This document shows, piece after piece, positions 46,772 to 56,039 of a stretch of 64,000 nt of DNA. The stretch covers positions 1-64,000 of the forward strand of contig JAIKXS010000078.1 of NCBI GenBank assembly GCA_024683955.1, written 5' to 3'. Within the stretch, counting starts at the first letter, position 1; every line of letters starts with the position of its first letter. The notes below the pieces were generated by a model. That model saw only the letters and a list, made by a program, of their open reading frames with translations, made no database searches and was not told the DNA's origin. This stretch comes from Desulfovibrio sp. GTDB taxonomy: Bacteria > Desulfobacterota > Desulfovibrionia > Desulfovibrionales > Desulfovibrionaceae. Made by a program: the position numbers and the translations under genes.

Positions 46772-48118
46772 TTAAAGCCCGGTTCCGTCGCCGACAAGGC
46801 AGCGGACAAAGGCGTACTTGCCACTTTTCTTCCCCTCCTCCACCATCCTCAGGCCTTCTTCTCGGCACGAAGGGCACGCGTGGCGGGGAATAAGAATACA
46901 AAGAGAAAGTCCGACACGATCAGAAGCAGTTTCAATACGCCCCAGACCCGGACAGGCATTGCAGAGTCTGAACGATTCCTTCTGCCCTTCACGCAGCATG
47001 TCGGTATCGTAGAAGATATGTTTCTGTCTGACCCAGAATCCGTGTTCCTCGCGCCCTTCAGAGGGATGGTCTGGAGGACTGTGGTACAGGTCTAGCACCT
47101 CATCGCAGAGCCGCGCAATATACGCAGAGACCTTCGACGACTGAGCTGTGGAATCCCGTCTCCACTGCGGCTCCTGTATGTCGTCGGTCGGGAGATCCGC
47201 CAGAGCAAGACAAATGGCCAAATTAACATAAGGCAGGGCGCCCCTGATGGAGTAGCCCCCCTCCAGCACGGCAATATCGGGGCGGAGCGTCCTGTTTAGT
47301 TCGGCATAGCCCCGCGCCGAAAGGCGCATATTGGCAAGGGGATCGGTAAAATGATTATCCTGACCTGCGGAATTAATCACAAGATCAGGGGCAAAATCCT
47401 CAAGAATAGGCAGAACCGCGTGCGTAATGCAGTAGAGATACCCGGCGTCCGATGTCTCGGGAGGCAGGGGAATATTGATTGTTCTGCCGAGTGCTCCCGG
47501 ACCGCCGCACTCCGATAAAAATCCGCTTCCCGGATACAGGGTCCGTCCGTCCTGATGCAGAGAAATAAAGAGCGTGTAGGGGTCGTTCCAGAAAACGTCC
47601 TGACTCCCGTCCCCATGATGTACGTCAGTATCAACAACGGCAATCCTGAGAGGCCTTCCGTCGGGGCGCGGGTAGTGATCACGGATATACTCGATCATAA
47701 CCGCTTCGTTATTGATATTGCAAAAGCCGCGGTTTCCGTGCACAACGCGCATGGCATGGTGTCCCGGGGGTCTCACAAGCGCAAAGGCGCTCTCTTCCCG
47801 TCCCTCCATAACAAGCCTGGCGGCCGTTATGGCACCACCTGCAGATGCCAGGTGTGATTCTGTACTCACCCTTGCAACGGAAGGCAGACAAAAATGCACC
47901 CGCTCCAGCTCCTCGGGTTTCGCAAAAACAGGAGGATATTCCGTAATGCCGTCGATATCGAAAAGGCCCTCCTCCATCAGCTGATCGCGGGTATAAAGAA
48001 GACGCTCCTCGCGTTCCGGATGAGTTTTGGATATGGCCCAGTCAAAGGCAGGGAAAAAAACCACGCCTAGGCGGCGCCTTGCCTCAATGAATGTCGTATC
48101 CGTCGCAGTGCACACCAT
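46772..48118 (-). CDS. Histone-deacetylase-family amidohydrolase, possible acetylpolyamine deacetylase
   Basis: 448 residues from ATG 48118 (AAGGAG 11 bp before). Zinc hydrolase motifs are complete: RPPGHHAM (His-His dyad), VDTDVHHGDGSQDVFW (zinc ligands), NSAGQDNHFTDPL and a final EGGYS. The C-terminal ~110 residues add a cysteine-bearing extension (CNACPGLG, HACPSC), possibly a zinc ribbon, not usual in acetoin-utilisation AcuC. Bacteria have no histones; known substrates of the family are acetylpolyamines, acetyl-CoA synthetase and others. Position just before the polyamine genes favours acetylpolyamines, but this is inference. Confidence 0.85.
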   Translation of the reverse strand: MVCTATDTTFIEARRRLGVVFFPAFDWAISKTHPEREERLLYTRDQLMEEGLFDIDGITEYPPVFAKPEELERVHFCLPSVARVSTESHLASAGGAITAARLVMEGREESAFALVRPPGHHAMRVVHGNRGFCNINNEAVMIEYIRDHYPRPDGRPLRIAVVDTDVHHGDGSQDVFWNDPYTLFISLHQDGRTLYPGSGFLSECGGPGALGRTINIPLPPETSDAGYLYCITHAVLPILEDFAPDLVINSAGQDNHFTDPLANMRLSARGYAELNRTLRPDIAVLEGGYSIRGALPYVNLAICLALADLPTDDIQEPQWRRDSTAQSSKVSAYIARLCDEVLDLYHSPPDHPSEGREEHGFWVRQKHIFYDTDMLREGQKESFRLCNACPGLGRIETASDRVGLSLCILIPRHACPSCREEGLRMVEEGKKSGKYAFVRCLVGDGTGL

Positions 48119-48323
48119 TAAGACCGCTTCTCCTTGTTTGTTGGGGGCTGCCCTCTTGCTCAACGTAAAAAGACAAGTACCGTTCTGCAATAAAAAACGC
48201 AACGCCCTGTTCCGTAACGGGATACGCTGAAAAACGCCCCGGGATCAAGCCCAGGCCGGGAGTGACGACCTTTTCCCCGGCGGTTCCGCTTCCACCGTCC
48301 TTCTCTTCAGGGCCTGCCGGCAT
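48084..48323 (-). CDS. Doubtful small ORF between tmk and the HDAC-like gene
   Basis: 79 codons, ATG 48323, overlapping the tmk end by 17 bp and the HDAC start by 35 bp. The middle part (GLGLIPGRFSAYPVTEQGVA, then FFIAERYLSFYV) has a protein-like composition, and coupling to tmk would be natural. No family is recognised and both overlaps weaken the case. Confidence 0.3.
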   Translation of the reverse strand: MPAGPEEKDGGSGTAGEKVVTPGLGLIPGRFSAYPVTEQGVAFFIAERYLSFYVEQEGSPQQTRRSGLNGVHCDGYDIH

Positions 48324-48948
48324 ACGTACCGCGAATTACGGAAACAAGCAGGGTTTCCGCCTCGTCGGAAAGATCCTCAAGTGATTTTTCCGCATTAAGC
48401 ACCCGGATACGGTGTGAAAAACGGGAAGCCAGGGTAAGAAAGCCCCTCCGGACTTCTTCATGAAAGGAGACCGAAAGACCATCAAAACGGGCCTCGCCTT
48501 CACCTTTCCTGGCGGCAATCCGGGCCATGGCCACAGAAACAGGCAAATCAAGCAGGAAGGTCACATCAGGAGCAAGTCCTCCTGCAGCCACGGTATTAAG
48601 CGTCTCAAGGGTCTCGAGTTCAAGCCCACGTCCATTTCCCTGATAAGCAAAGGTTGAATCAGCGAAACGATCGGAAAAAACAAGGGATCCCCGATCCAGG
48701 GCCGGCTTTATAAGCGTTGCCACATGCTGGGCCCTGTCGGCTAGAAAAAGAAAAAGTTCAGCCCGGGCATCTAGACCTTCTGTTTTCGCATCAAGAACCA
48801 TCTCACGGATCCGTGCTCCAAGAGAAGAACCTCCGGGTTCCCGAGTCAGAATGACCTCTTGCCCCTGCGCGCTGAACCGCGCGGCCAATGCCTTCATAAG
48901 GCTCGTTTTGCCTGAGCCGTCAATACCCTCAAACGTGACAAACACCAT
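48307..48948 (-). CDS. tmk: Thymidylate kinase
   Basis: 213 residues, usual length. P-loop FEGIDGSGKTSLMKAL near residue 6, the DR(F/Y/H) motif in FSDRFADSTFAYQG, and LTREPGGSSLG. It phosphorylates dTMP to dTDP. The Arg-containing LID is replaced by AARKGEGEARFD, as in many non-enterobacterial enzymes. It lies 70 bp downstream of the YhaM-like gene on the same strand and upstream of the deacetylase/polyamine genes. Confidence 0.94.
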   Translation of the reverse strand: MVFVTFEGIDGSGKTSLMKALAARFSAQGQEVILTREPGGSSLGARIREMVLDAKTEGLDARAELFLFLADRAQHVATLIKPALDRGSLVFSDRFADSTFAYQGNGRGLELETLETLNTVAAGGLAPDVTFLLDLPVSVAMARIAARKGEGEARFDGLSVSFHEEVRRGFLTLASRFSHRIRVLNAEKSLEDLSDEAETLLVSVIRGTYAGRP

Positions 48949-49018
48949 TCGTCTCCGTGGTCATATTTTTCTTCACGATTCTACCTAAGCAGACGCAGAG
49001 GATGGGCAGGGGGACCGT

Positions 49019-51502
49019 TCACTCTGAAAACAAAGACAGATCTGTCTGCACCTGGTCTTTCTTCTGGCGGGTTCTCTTCCTCTTTTCTTCCTTGTGAAGG
49101 ATGGCTTCCCGCTCCTCGCCAAAACCCGGTGCCCGTGCAGTGAGATTCGACCAGGAAAACGCAGGCTCAAGTGGGGGAGGCGTACGCTTCCCGTTGTCTG
49201 AAGCCCCCCTCTCTACGGATGGGGCGGTCATAGTCGGGACCGCTCCTTCAGGAGCAGATGAGGGAGGGCTCTCACCTGCTGCCGACACTGATGACACGGA
49301 ATCCGGCCAAAGTCCGCCCTCCTCTTGAGACTGTTTAACTGCCCCGCGGATCTCCCGGTCTGGCACGGAATCACTGGAGGGAGAAGAAACCTCATGACCA
49401 GTACTTTCAAAAGCCGCAGGAGCCTTCACGTCCGGCTCATCCCGAGCCGTTTCCATCTGTTCTCCGTGACCTTCGGCCTTCTCCCCGTCAGGAACAGGAG
49501 TGCCTCTTTCCCATTTCTCACCAGCGGTCTTTTCCGGTTCACGGGCGGGTAGGCTGTGCTGTTCTCCGACTCCTGCAAGTCCGTCGCCGAGCATTTCCTC
49601 CGTAACGTCTTCGTTCCAGGGGTCAGTGTCCTTAAAGTCCGGCAATTCCTCTACGAAATGCAGATTATCCAGAGATTCGGCATCACAAAACGAAAAATCC
49701 TCGATAACGGCCTCTCCCCTTGCCGCCTCATCTCCCTCGTCTAAAAAATCCGAGGGACCGGAGATCTTTTCTTCGGGAAGGGGGGCCGGTGCCGATACGG
49801 CTCTCTCAGGCCCTTCGCCCCGAGGCGCTTCCACTCTTCCGGAGCCCGTTTTCTTCTCTTCTGAAACACCAAAAGACAGTTCTGAATGCGCCACTGGTTC
49901 GAATTCTCCAGTTGCTTCGGCTTCAGGTTCTTCCGGGAGGAAGGAGCCGGGGGCGTTCGGTGAAACAGTGAGGACACGCTTATGAAGGGGCGGCAGGGAG
50001 GCTTGTGTCTTCTCACCGTCAGAAAAAGGTGTGTTTGACGGGACATCGCCTCCCGGCACGTCGGTTTGCCCCGTCTCTGAGACACCCTTCCCCTGAACGT
50101 TTTTTGCAAGGGGGCGAGCTGAAACGGACGGGTCCGCGGAGATATCTTCATCCGGCCCTCTTTCGGCACTAGATTCCCCATAAGTTTTTTCTCCCCTGCC
50201 TCCGGCCGTCAACGTCCCTGGGTCCGCCTCGCTGCCATAATCTTCGGATTGCCGCCCGGTGCGATGAGTGGAGTCATGCTTTTCGCTGCCCAAAAAAGGT
50301 GTCCCCGCCACAAGAAAAGCAGGCTTTTCTTCCGGACCCAGCAGGCGTTTTTCGCTGGCCCCTTCTCCGGGAGAAAGGCCGGTTTTCTTTTCATGCTCTT
50401 CTGATCGGCCTCGCAAAAGGCCCGTTGTCGGCTTTTTCTCCCCTTCTCCTGGCCGCCGCCCCTCATGTTCAATGGCATGGGCAGGCGTTCTGGCAGAGGA
50501 GAAGGGTGTCATTTCTGTACCGTCGGAGGGTGTTTTTTCCCCGAAGAAAAGACGTCTGTGGTCAAGTGCAAAAATAGAGTCTGTCCACGTTGTGCCTTTT
50601 TCCAGACACATTGTTCTCTGTGTCCGGCAGATCGCCATTTTTGCATCCATATTATCGGCAAAATGCAGGGCTATCGCCTCGGGAGTCTGTGGGGCAACAC
50701 AGGCTCCAAACTCGGCTTCTCCATGATGGCTTAAAATCAGATGCCGGAGGTGCATGGCGAGATGCGAAGGGATGTCGGACTGCCGCAAAAATGGTTCGAG
50801 GATGTCGACTCCCATGGTAAGATGGCCAAGCAGACGTCCTTCATCAGTACTCGAAATATCAAGCGAACAGGCATATTCCCGAATTTTTCCGATATCGTGA
50901 AAGAGCGCCCCAACAAGAAGAAGCTGGCGGTCAAGCTCCGGATAGGCGTCGGAAAAGGCCCTGCAAAGGGCGCAGACACCAAGGGTATGCTCAAGAAGAC
51001 CTCCCACGTATGCATGGTGAACGCGGATAGCTCCGGGGCATGAGCAAAAGGCTGCCAGAATTTCAAAATCCCCAAAAACAGCTTTCACGAATTCATTCCA
51101 GGGCTTCCAGGTCAGCTCTCTCTCGATGAGTTCTTCTAGTTCCTGGCGCATGCCGTCGGCGCTTCGGGGGCTCCTCGCACGGAACCATTCCGGATCAAGA
51201 CGCTCGCTTTCTATCTCATCAAGCGAACGGCACGTTTCCAGGGTAAGCTGGACCGTATCATTATAGCTGCTGCCCTGGCCGGCCATAACCTCCAGGATAG
51301 TTCCTTCGCCCGGAAGCACGGCCAGACCGCACTGTTCCGGCCGCCAAATTTTCGCCTCTATCTCACCCGAGGTGTCGGCCAGGGTCAGCGACCAGAAAAA
51401 CGAACCGGCACGCGTTTTTCGCGACTGGGATTTACGTACGATAAAAAAACCCTGAACCGGATAATTTGGCTGTATCTCTTTGACGTAAATGCCTTTTTGC
51501 AT
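49019..51502 (-). CDS. YhaM-like 3'-5' exoribonuclease with a ~500-residue low-complexity tail
   Basis: 827 residues from ATG 51502 (AAGGGA upstream); the longer frame start lacks signals. Residues about 1-100 are an OB-fold (VQGFFIVRKSQ ... GEIEAKIW), and residues about 120-310 an HD domain (HHAYVGGLLEHTLGV, LFHDIGK, HLILSHHGE, HFADNMDAK). This matches YhaM/CBF1-family exoribonucleases, which are usually near 310-330 residues. The remaining ~500 residues are rich in Glu, Gly, Pro and Ser, acidic, probably disordered, and end with a basic stretch (KEEKRKRTRQKKDQVQ). The frame is open throughout. The tail has no recognised domain. Divergent from surE. Confidence 0.82.
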   Translation of the reverse strand: MQKGIYVKEIQPNYPVQGFFIVRKSQSRKTRAGSFFWSLTLADTSGEIEAKIWRPEQCGLAVLPGEGTILEVMAGQGSSYNDTVQLTLETCRSLDEIESERLDPEWFRARSPRSADGMRQELEELIERELTWKPWNEFVKAVFGDFEILAAFCSCPGAIRVHHAYVGGLLEHTLGVCALCRAFSDAYPELDRQLLLVGALFHDIGKIREYACSLDISSTDEGRLLGHLTMGVDILEPFLRQSDIPSHLAMHLRHLILSHHGEAEFGACVAPQTPEAIALHFADNMDAKMAICRTQRTMCLEKGTTWTDSIFALDHRRLFFGEKTPSDGTEMTPFSSARTPAHAIEHEGRRPGEGEKKPTTGLLRGRSEEHEKKTGLSPGEGASEKRLLGPEEKPAFLVAGTPFLGSEKHDSTHRTGRQSEDYGSEADPGTLTAGGRGEKTYGESSAERGPDEDISADPSVSARPLAKNVQGKGVSETGQTDVPGGDVPSNTPFSDGEKTQASLPPLHKRVLTVSPNAPGSFLPEEPEAEATGEFEPVAHSELSFGVSEEKKTGSGRVEAPRGEGPERAVSAPAPLPEEKISGPSDFLDEGDEAARGEAVIEDFSFCDAESLDNLHFVEELPDFKDTDPWNEDVTEEMLGDGLAGVGEQHSLPAREPEKTAGEKWERGTPVPDGEKAEGHGEQMETARDEPDVKAPAAFESTGHEVSSPSSDSVPDREIRGAVKQSQEEGGLWPDSVSSVSAAGESPPSSAPEGAVPTMTAPSVERGASDNGKRTPPPLEPAFSWSNLTARAPGFGEEREAILHKEEKRKRTRQKKDQVQTDLSLFSE

Positions 51503-51607
51503 GTAAATTCCCTTCACAACGAAACGTGAAGTGCCGCCCAAGCGGCCTGTCCGCTTCCGTAGAACAGCGGTATCCACCCGCAACTAACCGATAGAAAAAG
51601 GTCCAAA

Positions 51608-52372
51608 ATGCGTATTCTTCTCACAAACGACGACGGAATCAACGCCCACGGTCTGAGAGTTCTGGCCCAGGCCTTGCAACAAAAAGGACACGTTGTCCAC
51701 TCGGTGGCCCCCATGCATCAGCAGTCAGGCGTGAGCCAGTGTCTCACCATCTTCGAGCCGCTCCGCATCCAGGAAATTTCCGATAAGGACTTCCGTGGCA
51801 CTGGCGTTTACGGATCTCCTGCCGACTGCGTAAAAATCGCCCTGGGAGCTCTTCTTTCCACCCCGCCTGACCTCATTATCAGCGGCGTCAATCTCGGTGC
51901 CAATGTAGGAAGCGACCTGCTTTACTCGGGGACTGTCGCAGCAGCCATCGAAGGGGCCCAGGCAGGTCTCCCAAGCATAGCCCTCTCCTACAACAGTCAT
52001 GACGTCGTTGACATCAGCCGCGAGGCCGCCCATATGGTTGCCCTTCTCGAAAAGATCGACCTGAAGAGCTTACCGAAAGGACGTGTTCTCAACATCAACT
52101 ATCCCTCCTGCCCCCTTGAAGAGATCAAAGGACTCCGTCTCTGCCACCAGAGCCTCGCCGCATGGGAAAACGTTTATCAGCAAAAGGTCGACCCGCGGGG
52201 AAACAGCTATTTCTGGCTCATCGGGAACCTGAACAATGACGAAATTCTTCCTGATTCGGACCGCGCCCTTCTCAGGAACGGCTACATCACCGTAACCCCG
52301 CTGGTTGTGGACTACACCGACAGGGAATGTCTGAAGGCTCTTGCCTCAACGGGTCTTGAGGCTGCGCTGTAA
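51608..52372 (+). CDS. surE: SurE, 5'/3'-nucleotidase
   Basis: 254 residues starting MRILLTNDDGINAHGL, the metal-binding SurE signature. Further motifs are SGTPADCV-like YGSPADCVKIAL, SGVNLGANVG and the conserved SGTVAAAIEG. It removes phosphate from nucleoside monophosphates. AAAAGG lies upstream of the ATG. It is divergent from the YhaM-like gene and convergent with the NapH-like gene. Confidence 0.96.
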   Translation: MRILLTNDDGINAHGLRVLAQALQQKGHVVHSVAPMHQQSGVSQCLTIFEPLRIQEISDKDFRGTGVYGSPADCVKIALGALLSTPPDLIISGVNLGANVGSDLLYSGTVAAAIEGAQAGLPSIALSYNSHDVVDISREAAHMVALLEKIDLKSLPKGRVLNINYPSCPLEEIKGLRLCHQSLAAWENVYQQKVDPRGNSYFWLIGNLNNDEILPDSDRALLRNGYITVTPLVVDYTDRECLKALASTGLEAAL

Positions 52373-52380
52373 GGCAGGCC

Positions 52381-53391
52381 CTAGTGGTGTCCAAGACTTC
52401 TGATGTCCTTGTGCAGCACCCGGACCATTTCGGGGGGCAAAGCAGTCTGCCAGTGTCCCGACAGTTCAGCCGCAGTGTAGCACAGGAAAAGGATACAGAG
52501 GGTTGCTAGCGGCACAAAAAGAGGGGAAAGACGCCGGCCAAGCGCCCGGGGGGAAAGACAGTCGGGAGCAGGGCAGGCTTTCACGCACTCCATGCACCCC
52601 GTGCATTCGGCGACACGGACAGTTCCTGTCGCCATGACATCAATTCCCTGTGGGCACGCGCTGGTGCACCGGCCGCAGTGAACACATCGCGCCTCCTCCC
52701 GCTTCACGTACAAGGGGGAACACCATGAAAAAAGACCCAGGAGCGCCCCGTAGGGACAAAAAGCACGGCACCAGAACGACGGAAAAAAAAGGCTTCCGAC
52801 AGCCAGAAGTGCTAGAACGGAAAGAAGAATAGGTCCCGGCTCAAGGAAAAAAAGAAGCATCTTGGTGTCACACACCAGATTATAACGGGAAAGAAGAAAA
52901 TCTTCTATCTCTGGAAGCCCCATGGATATGGGAAGAAAAAGAAAAAAGGCCAGAAGAATATACTTGGGGGCAGACATGATGCGCAGGACCCAGACAGGAG
53001 GCGTGAATCGAAAACCTAGCCGTTTTCCGGCACGGAAAAGCATGTCTTCAATTGCTCCCACGGGACAAAGATAGCCGCAGAAACTTTTCCGCAGAAAAAA
53101 TGCCAAAAACAGGGCCAGAAAAAAGATCACAAGGCCAGCCGGGTGTACCGGATCCCAGTGACCGGTCAAGCAAAAACGCTTTGCCGCGAGCATGGCGGAA
53201 ATTGGCAAAAACGCCTCCACGGAAGGGAACCTCGGCGCGTACTGACTGCTCTCTCCCATTGCCCAGAAGGCATAGAAGGCAAACGATATCCCCACATAGA
53301 GCATATAGACAAGAAAGAAGGACTGAACACCTCTGTGAATCCGCTGCTGAATATAGCTGATTACCCGTGTATATCCGTGTTCTTCTGACAT
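52381..53391 (-). CDS. NapH/YccM-like membrane ferredoxin (4Fe-4S binding)
   Basis: 336 residues. Five to six membrane helices, with the CxxxCP sites typical of NapH-type proteins (FCGYLCPVGAIED, WCRAFCPYGALLG) and two ferredoxin clusters (CVHCGRCTSACPQG, CTGCMECVKACPAP). It would move electrons from the quinone pool to a periplasmic or membrane partner that is not encoded nearby. AAGGGACGT precedes the ATG. The right end of IS605 relic 3 lies only 36 bp upstream, so promoter signals must be inside or beyond the relic. Confidence 0.88.
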   Translation of the reverse strand: MSEEHGYTRVISYIQQRIHRGVQSFFLVYMLYVGISFAFYAFWAMGESSQYAPRFPSVEAFLPISAMLAAKRFCLTGHWDPVHPAGLVIFFLALFLAFFLRKSFCGYLCPVGAIEDMLFRAGKRLGFRFTPPVWVLRIMSAPKYILLAFFLFLPISMGLPEIEDFLLSRYNLVCDTKMLLFFLEPGPILLSVLALLAVGSLFFPSFWCRAFCPYGALLGLFSWCSPLYVKREEARCVHCGRCTSACPQGIDVMATGTVRVAECTGCMECVKACPAPDCLSPRALGRRLSPLFVPLATLCILFLCYTAAELSGHWQTALPPEMVRVLHKDIRSLGHH

Positions 53392-53439
53392 ACGTCCCTT
53401 TCCTCACCCCGCACATCTTCCAAAATTTGACATCCTCCC

Positions 53440-53620
53440 CCGCCAAGCGTCGGGTGATTCCTGTCAGTAGCGGGCCCTCCCGGGCAGCGCCATGGGCGGG
53501 TTCCTGCTTCATCGCGGCCCCTCTCAAGCCCTCTCCGCTCCACAGGCTGACACGGCATGCCCTGCAGCCAACATATTCAATGCCGGATTGAGAGCGGCAT
53601 GTATCTCGAAACCCGGGGAG
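53440..53620 (-). pseudogene. tnpB C-terminal stub in relic 3
   Basis: The minus-strand frame reads FEIHAALNPALNMLAAGHA then VSACGAERA before a stop near 53524. A frameshifted continuation (MKQEPAHGAAREGPLLTG) matches the tail of the relic 2 stub. The catalytic core is absent. Confidence 0.75.
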
Positions 53621-53835
53621 TACGGTCGAAGAGAACTTGCGAGGGTCTTTTGTCGCTGTCCGTGCAGCCGCAGGTCCGGATTGAGTATTGTGGTGGCACA
53701 AAAAGCACTGTGCCGCCAGGCCATGTCAGGTTGCAGCCGGGTTGACGTCGAAACCCGAAAGCCCTGATCCGGAATGGTTTTGTTCAATCCTCTTTTTGCC
53801 CGGGTTGCGCCGGCGTGCGTTTGCGGTATCTGAGA

Positions 53836-54180
53836 TCACAAAATACCGCCGTGGCGTCTTCACCAATGAGATTCTCGATGACCTAGTCCGATATTTGCCA
53901 GTGTGTGCGCTGAGTTTAAAGCAGAACCTGTTGACTTAGACGGTGAAGATAACCATGTGCACCTGCTGGTGAATTACCCCAAGGTTCGCAGTATCCTAAC
54001 TGGTCAACAACCTGAAAGACGTTTCCGGCAGACTGATCATAGGGCGTGGGTCTCCCGGCCTGCAACGCAAGCTTTGTGTGGATCTCTCCGGTCACCAAAT
54101 TACTTTGCAGGGAGTTACGGCGGCGCTCCGATTTCTGTTTTGCGACAGTACAGTGAAACTCAGCGAACCCCAAGCTTAGA
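53836..54180 (+). pseudogene. Decayed tnpA (Y1 HUH transposase, IS200/IS605 family)
   Basis: Fragments in more than one frame: KYRRGVFTNEILDDL, then GEDNHVHLLVNYPKV with the HUH motif HVHLL, a scrambled middle, SPNYFAGSYGGAPISVLRQY carrying the probable nucleophile Tyr, and ETQRTPS. Order and content match TnpA of about 130-150 residues. Frameshifts before GEDNH and after NYPKV make it inactive. Confidence 0.82.
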
Positions 54181-54256
54181 AGGCAAAGATTCCGGTTACG
54201 GTGCGCCTTATATCCTGGTTCCGAAGGACTGGGGCTACGGCGCGTTGGATAAATGC

Positions 54257-55819
54257 TCAGGAGTACCCCATCTCCCCGTCACGATCCCCGTCTCTTCCTA
54301 AAAGCGCCTGCAGCAAAAGTCCGCCTAGTTCTGCCGGCTCGAGTACTGACTGACATGACGGCAAGAAGAGTCCATCTCTTTTCCATAAAAGACAGGGAGT
54401 TTCAAAGGATGTTTTCGGGACAAGGGTTGGCAGTCCCGGCAGATGGTCCCCGTAGAGAGCGAAAAGAGTATCCCGGGAACGCCGTTGCAGCGCCGGTCCG
54501 AGCATGCCGAGCATGGCGTCGAAATGGGCGATATGCAGAAGATAGGCGGATACCTCCTCAGAGATGCCAAGACGCGTATACGCCGTCAACGCGGACGCTG
54601 GGAAGCGTCCCCTCCAGGGGCCATGATTTTCCATGGTGATTACAAAACAAAAAACAGGATCCCCGGACCGTCCTAGCTCGTCAAGAATACGTTCGGCGAC
54701 ACAGGCATCGCTCACATAAGGGCCGAGGGTGGGTGGGGCTGAAAACGCGTCAAGGGCATAAAACTCGTCAAAGCCAAGTTGTGGAAAAGCTTTGTCACGA
54801 AAGAAAAAAGAGGCTGCGAAGGGATGGATGCAAAGCGTCCGGTACCCCAAGGCCTTGAAGAACCAGGCAAGGGACCATGAGGGGAAGCGTGTGCAGCCCC
54901 AGTATGGGTGAAAGGCATCAGTTCCCAGAAACGAAGGTCGAATGCCGCTCAGGACTTCATATTCGGTACGCATGGTGTAGGCACCGTAGGCATGGACGGC
55001 AAGTTCCCGCAGCAGGCCGTGCGATGAAAGAGCATCAAAATTCGCGAGTATTTCTCGCGGAACTCTGGGCGAAAAAACCCGGGGGTCGCAGAAGGACTCC
55101 TCCTGAATAAGAAGAACATCACATTTTGTTCCACGGTTTTGGCGGACTCGGGCAAGAAGAGTTTCATCAAAGGCAAGCGGGGCAAACGGACGATCCTTTG
55201 AAGGACGGATGCCGCGGTTTTGCCCCCGCAAAATGACATGCCAGAGACTTTGAAGAACGGCAGCTGCAAGCGGACCGACCTGTTCGGCATCCCTGATATT
55301 GAGGGAAAGACCAAGGACGGAAAGAAGAGAGGCAAGGATTTTTTTCGCGCGCCCTGAACAAAAACAGAGAAATGGGAAGCAGCAAGGCAAAAAAACGAGT
55401 GTGGCGACAGGGGGAAAGGAGACGGACGGCGTCATCAAACAGATAAGCGCCCCCAAAGGCAGAAGAAAGGCCAGTGACAGGAGCATCGGACGCCAGGGCA
55501 AAAAGGGGAGGTAGAGTCCTGGGAAATGAACAACCTGCCACACGAGAGTTATGTCGGAAAAAAGCAGGGGCTCATCACGCAATGCGCGCTGCTTTGCGCG
55601 TGTCACAAGAGCAAGAAGGGAAAAGCAAAGAAAGGTAAGAAACAGGGCAAACCAGGGTTTCCCCGTACAAAGGAAGAAAAAGGAGTGAACAGCGAGACCA
55701 AGGATCCCCGCAACCACATCGGAAACGAAGGGATGAACAATGGGCCGTTGAAACGCAAGGCGCTGCAGAAGAAGTGTCGTAAAGAAAGCAAGCAGAAATG
55801 AAAGGGAAGAATGCAACAT
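54257..55819 (-). CDS. LTA-synthase/sulfatase-family membrane protein, capsule-associated
   Basis: 520 residues. About five N-terminal membrane helices (residues 1-175) are followed by a periplasmic alkaline-phosphatase-like domain: IQEESFCDPRVF with the expected nucleophile region, AYTMRTEYEVLSGI, ITMENHGPWRG and FALYGDHLPG. Members transfer phosphoglycerol or related groups, or process polysaccharides (LtaS, OpgB, rhizobial RkpI). It follows the FAS/AOS/KpsS/GNAT genes on the same strand, so a capsule or lipid-anchor role is likely. The start has a weak ribosome site (TAGGGT). Its stop is 4 bp from the left end of relic 3. Confidence 0.8.
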   Translation of the reverse strand: MLHSSLSFLLAFFTTLLLQRLAFQRPIVHPFVSDVVAGILGLAVHSFFFLCTGKPWFALFLTFLCFSLLALVTRAKQRALRDEPLLFSDITLVWQVVHFPGLYLPFLPWRPMLLSLAFLLPLGALICLMTPSVSFPPVATLVFLPCCFPFLCFCSGRAKKILASLLSVLGLSLNIRDAEQVGPLAAAVLQSLWHVILRGQNRGIRPSKDRPFAPLAFDETLLARVRQNRGTKCDVLLIQEESFCDPRVFSPRVPREILANFDALSSHGLLRELAVHAYGAYTMRTEYEVLSGIRPSFLGTDAFHPYWGCTRFPSWSLAWFFKALGYRTLCIHPFAASFFFRDKAFPQLGFDEFYALDAFSAPPTLGPYVSDACVAERILDELGRSGDPVFCFVITMENHGPWRGRFPASALTAYTRLGISEEVSAYLLHIAHFDAMLGMLGPALQRRSRDTLFALYGDHLPGLPTLVPKTSFETPCLLWKRDGLFLPSCQSVLEPAELGGLLLQALLGRDGDRDGEMGYS

Positions 55820-56039
55820 ACCCTACCGTACACCTTTGGGCGCGCAAACACCAGATGCGTACACGGGGTGCACCGACGCGACAAAACTACGCAGGGGGCA
55901 GGGCTGCCGGATCACGCGTCATGCAGCGTCTTTTCTCAGTCTGTTGGAAGCCGCGGATACGCCGCGTTGCAGCCTGAGAGGTCTCATCAGCACCCCGGAC
56001 ATTAGTCGCTTCTGTCTCATTTCCCGCCGTGCTGCGGCG

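Larger units (their letters stand above)
53427..54253 (-). mobile_element. IS605-type relic 3 with divergent tnpA and tnpB remnants
   Basis: About 830 bp between the LTA-synthase-like gene and the NapH-like gene. On the minus strand it starts after TTTA with TCCAACGCG, a diverged copy of the left end of relics 1 and 4, and ends GGGGGAGGATGTCAA. TCAA matches the right cleavage tetranucleotide known for IS608-like elements. It keeps both a decayed tnpA on the plus strand and a tnpB C-terminal stub on the minus strand, i.e. the divergent order of IS605. Confidence 0.8.
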
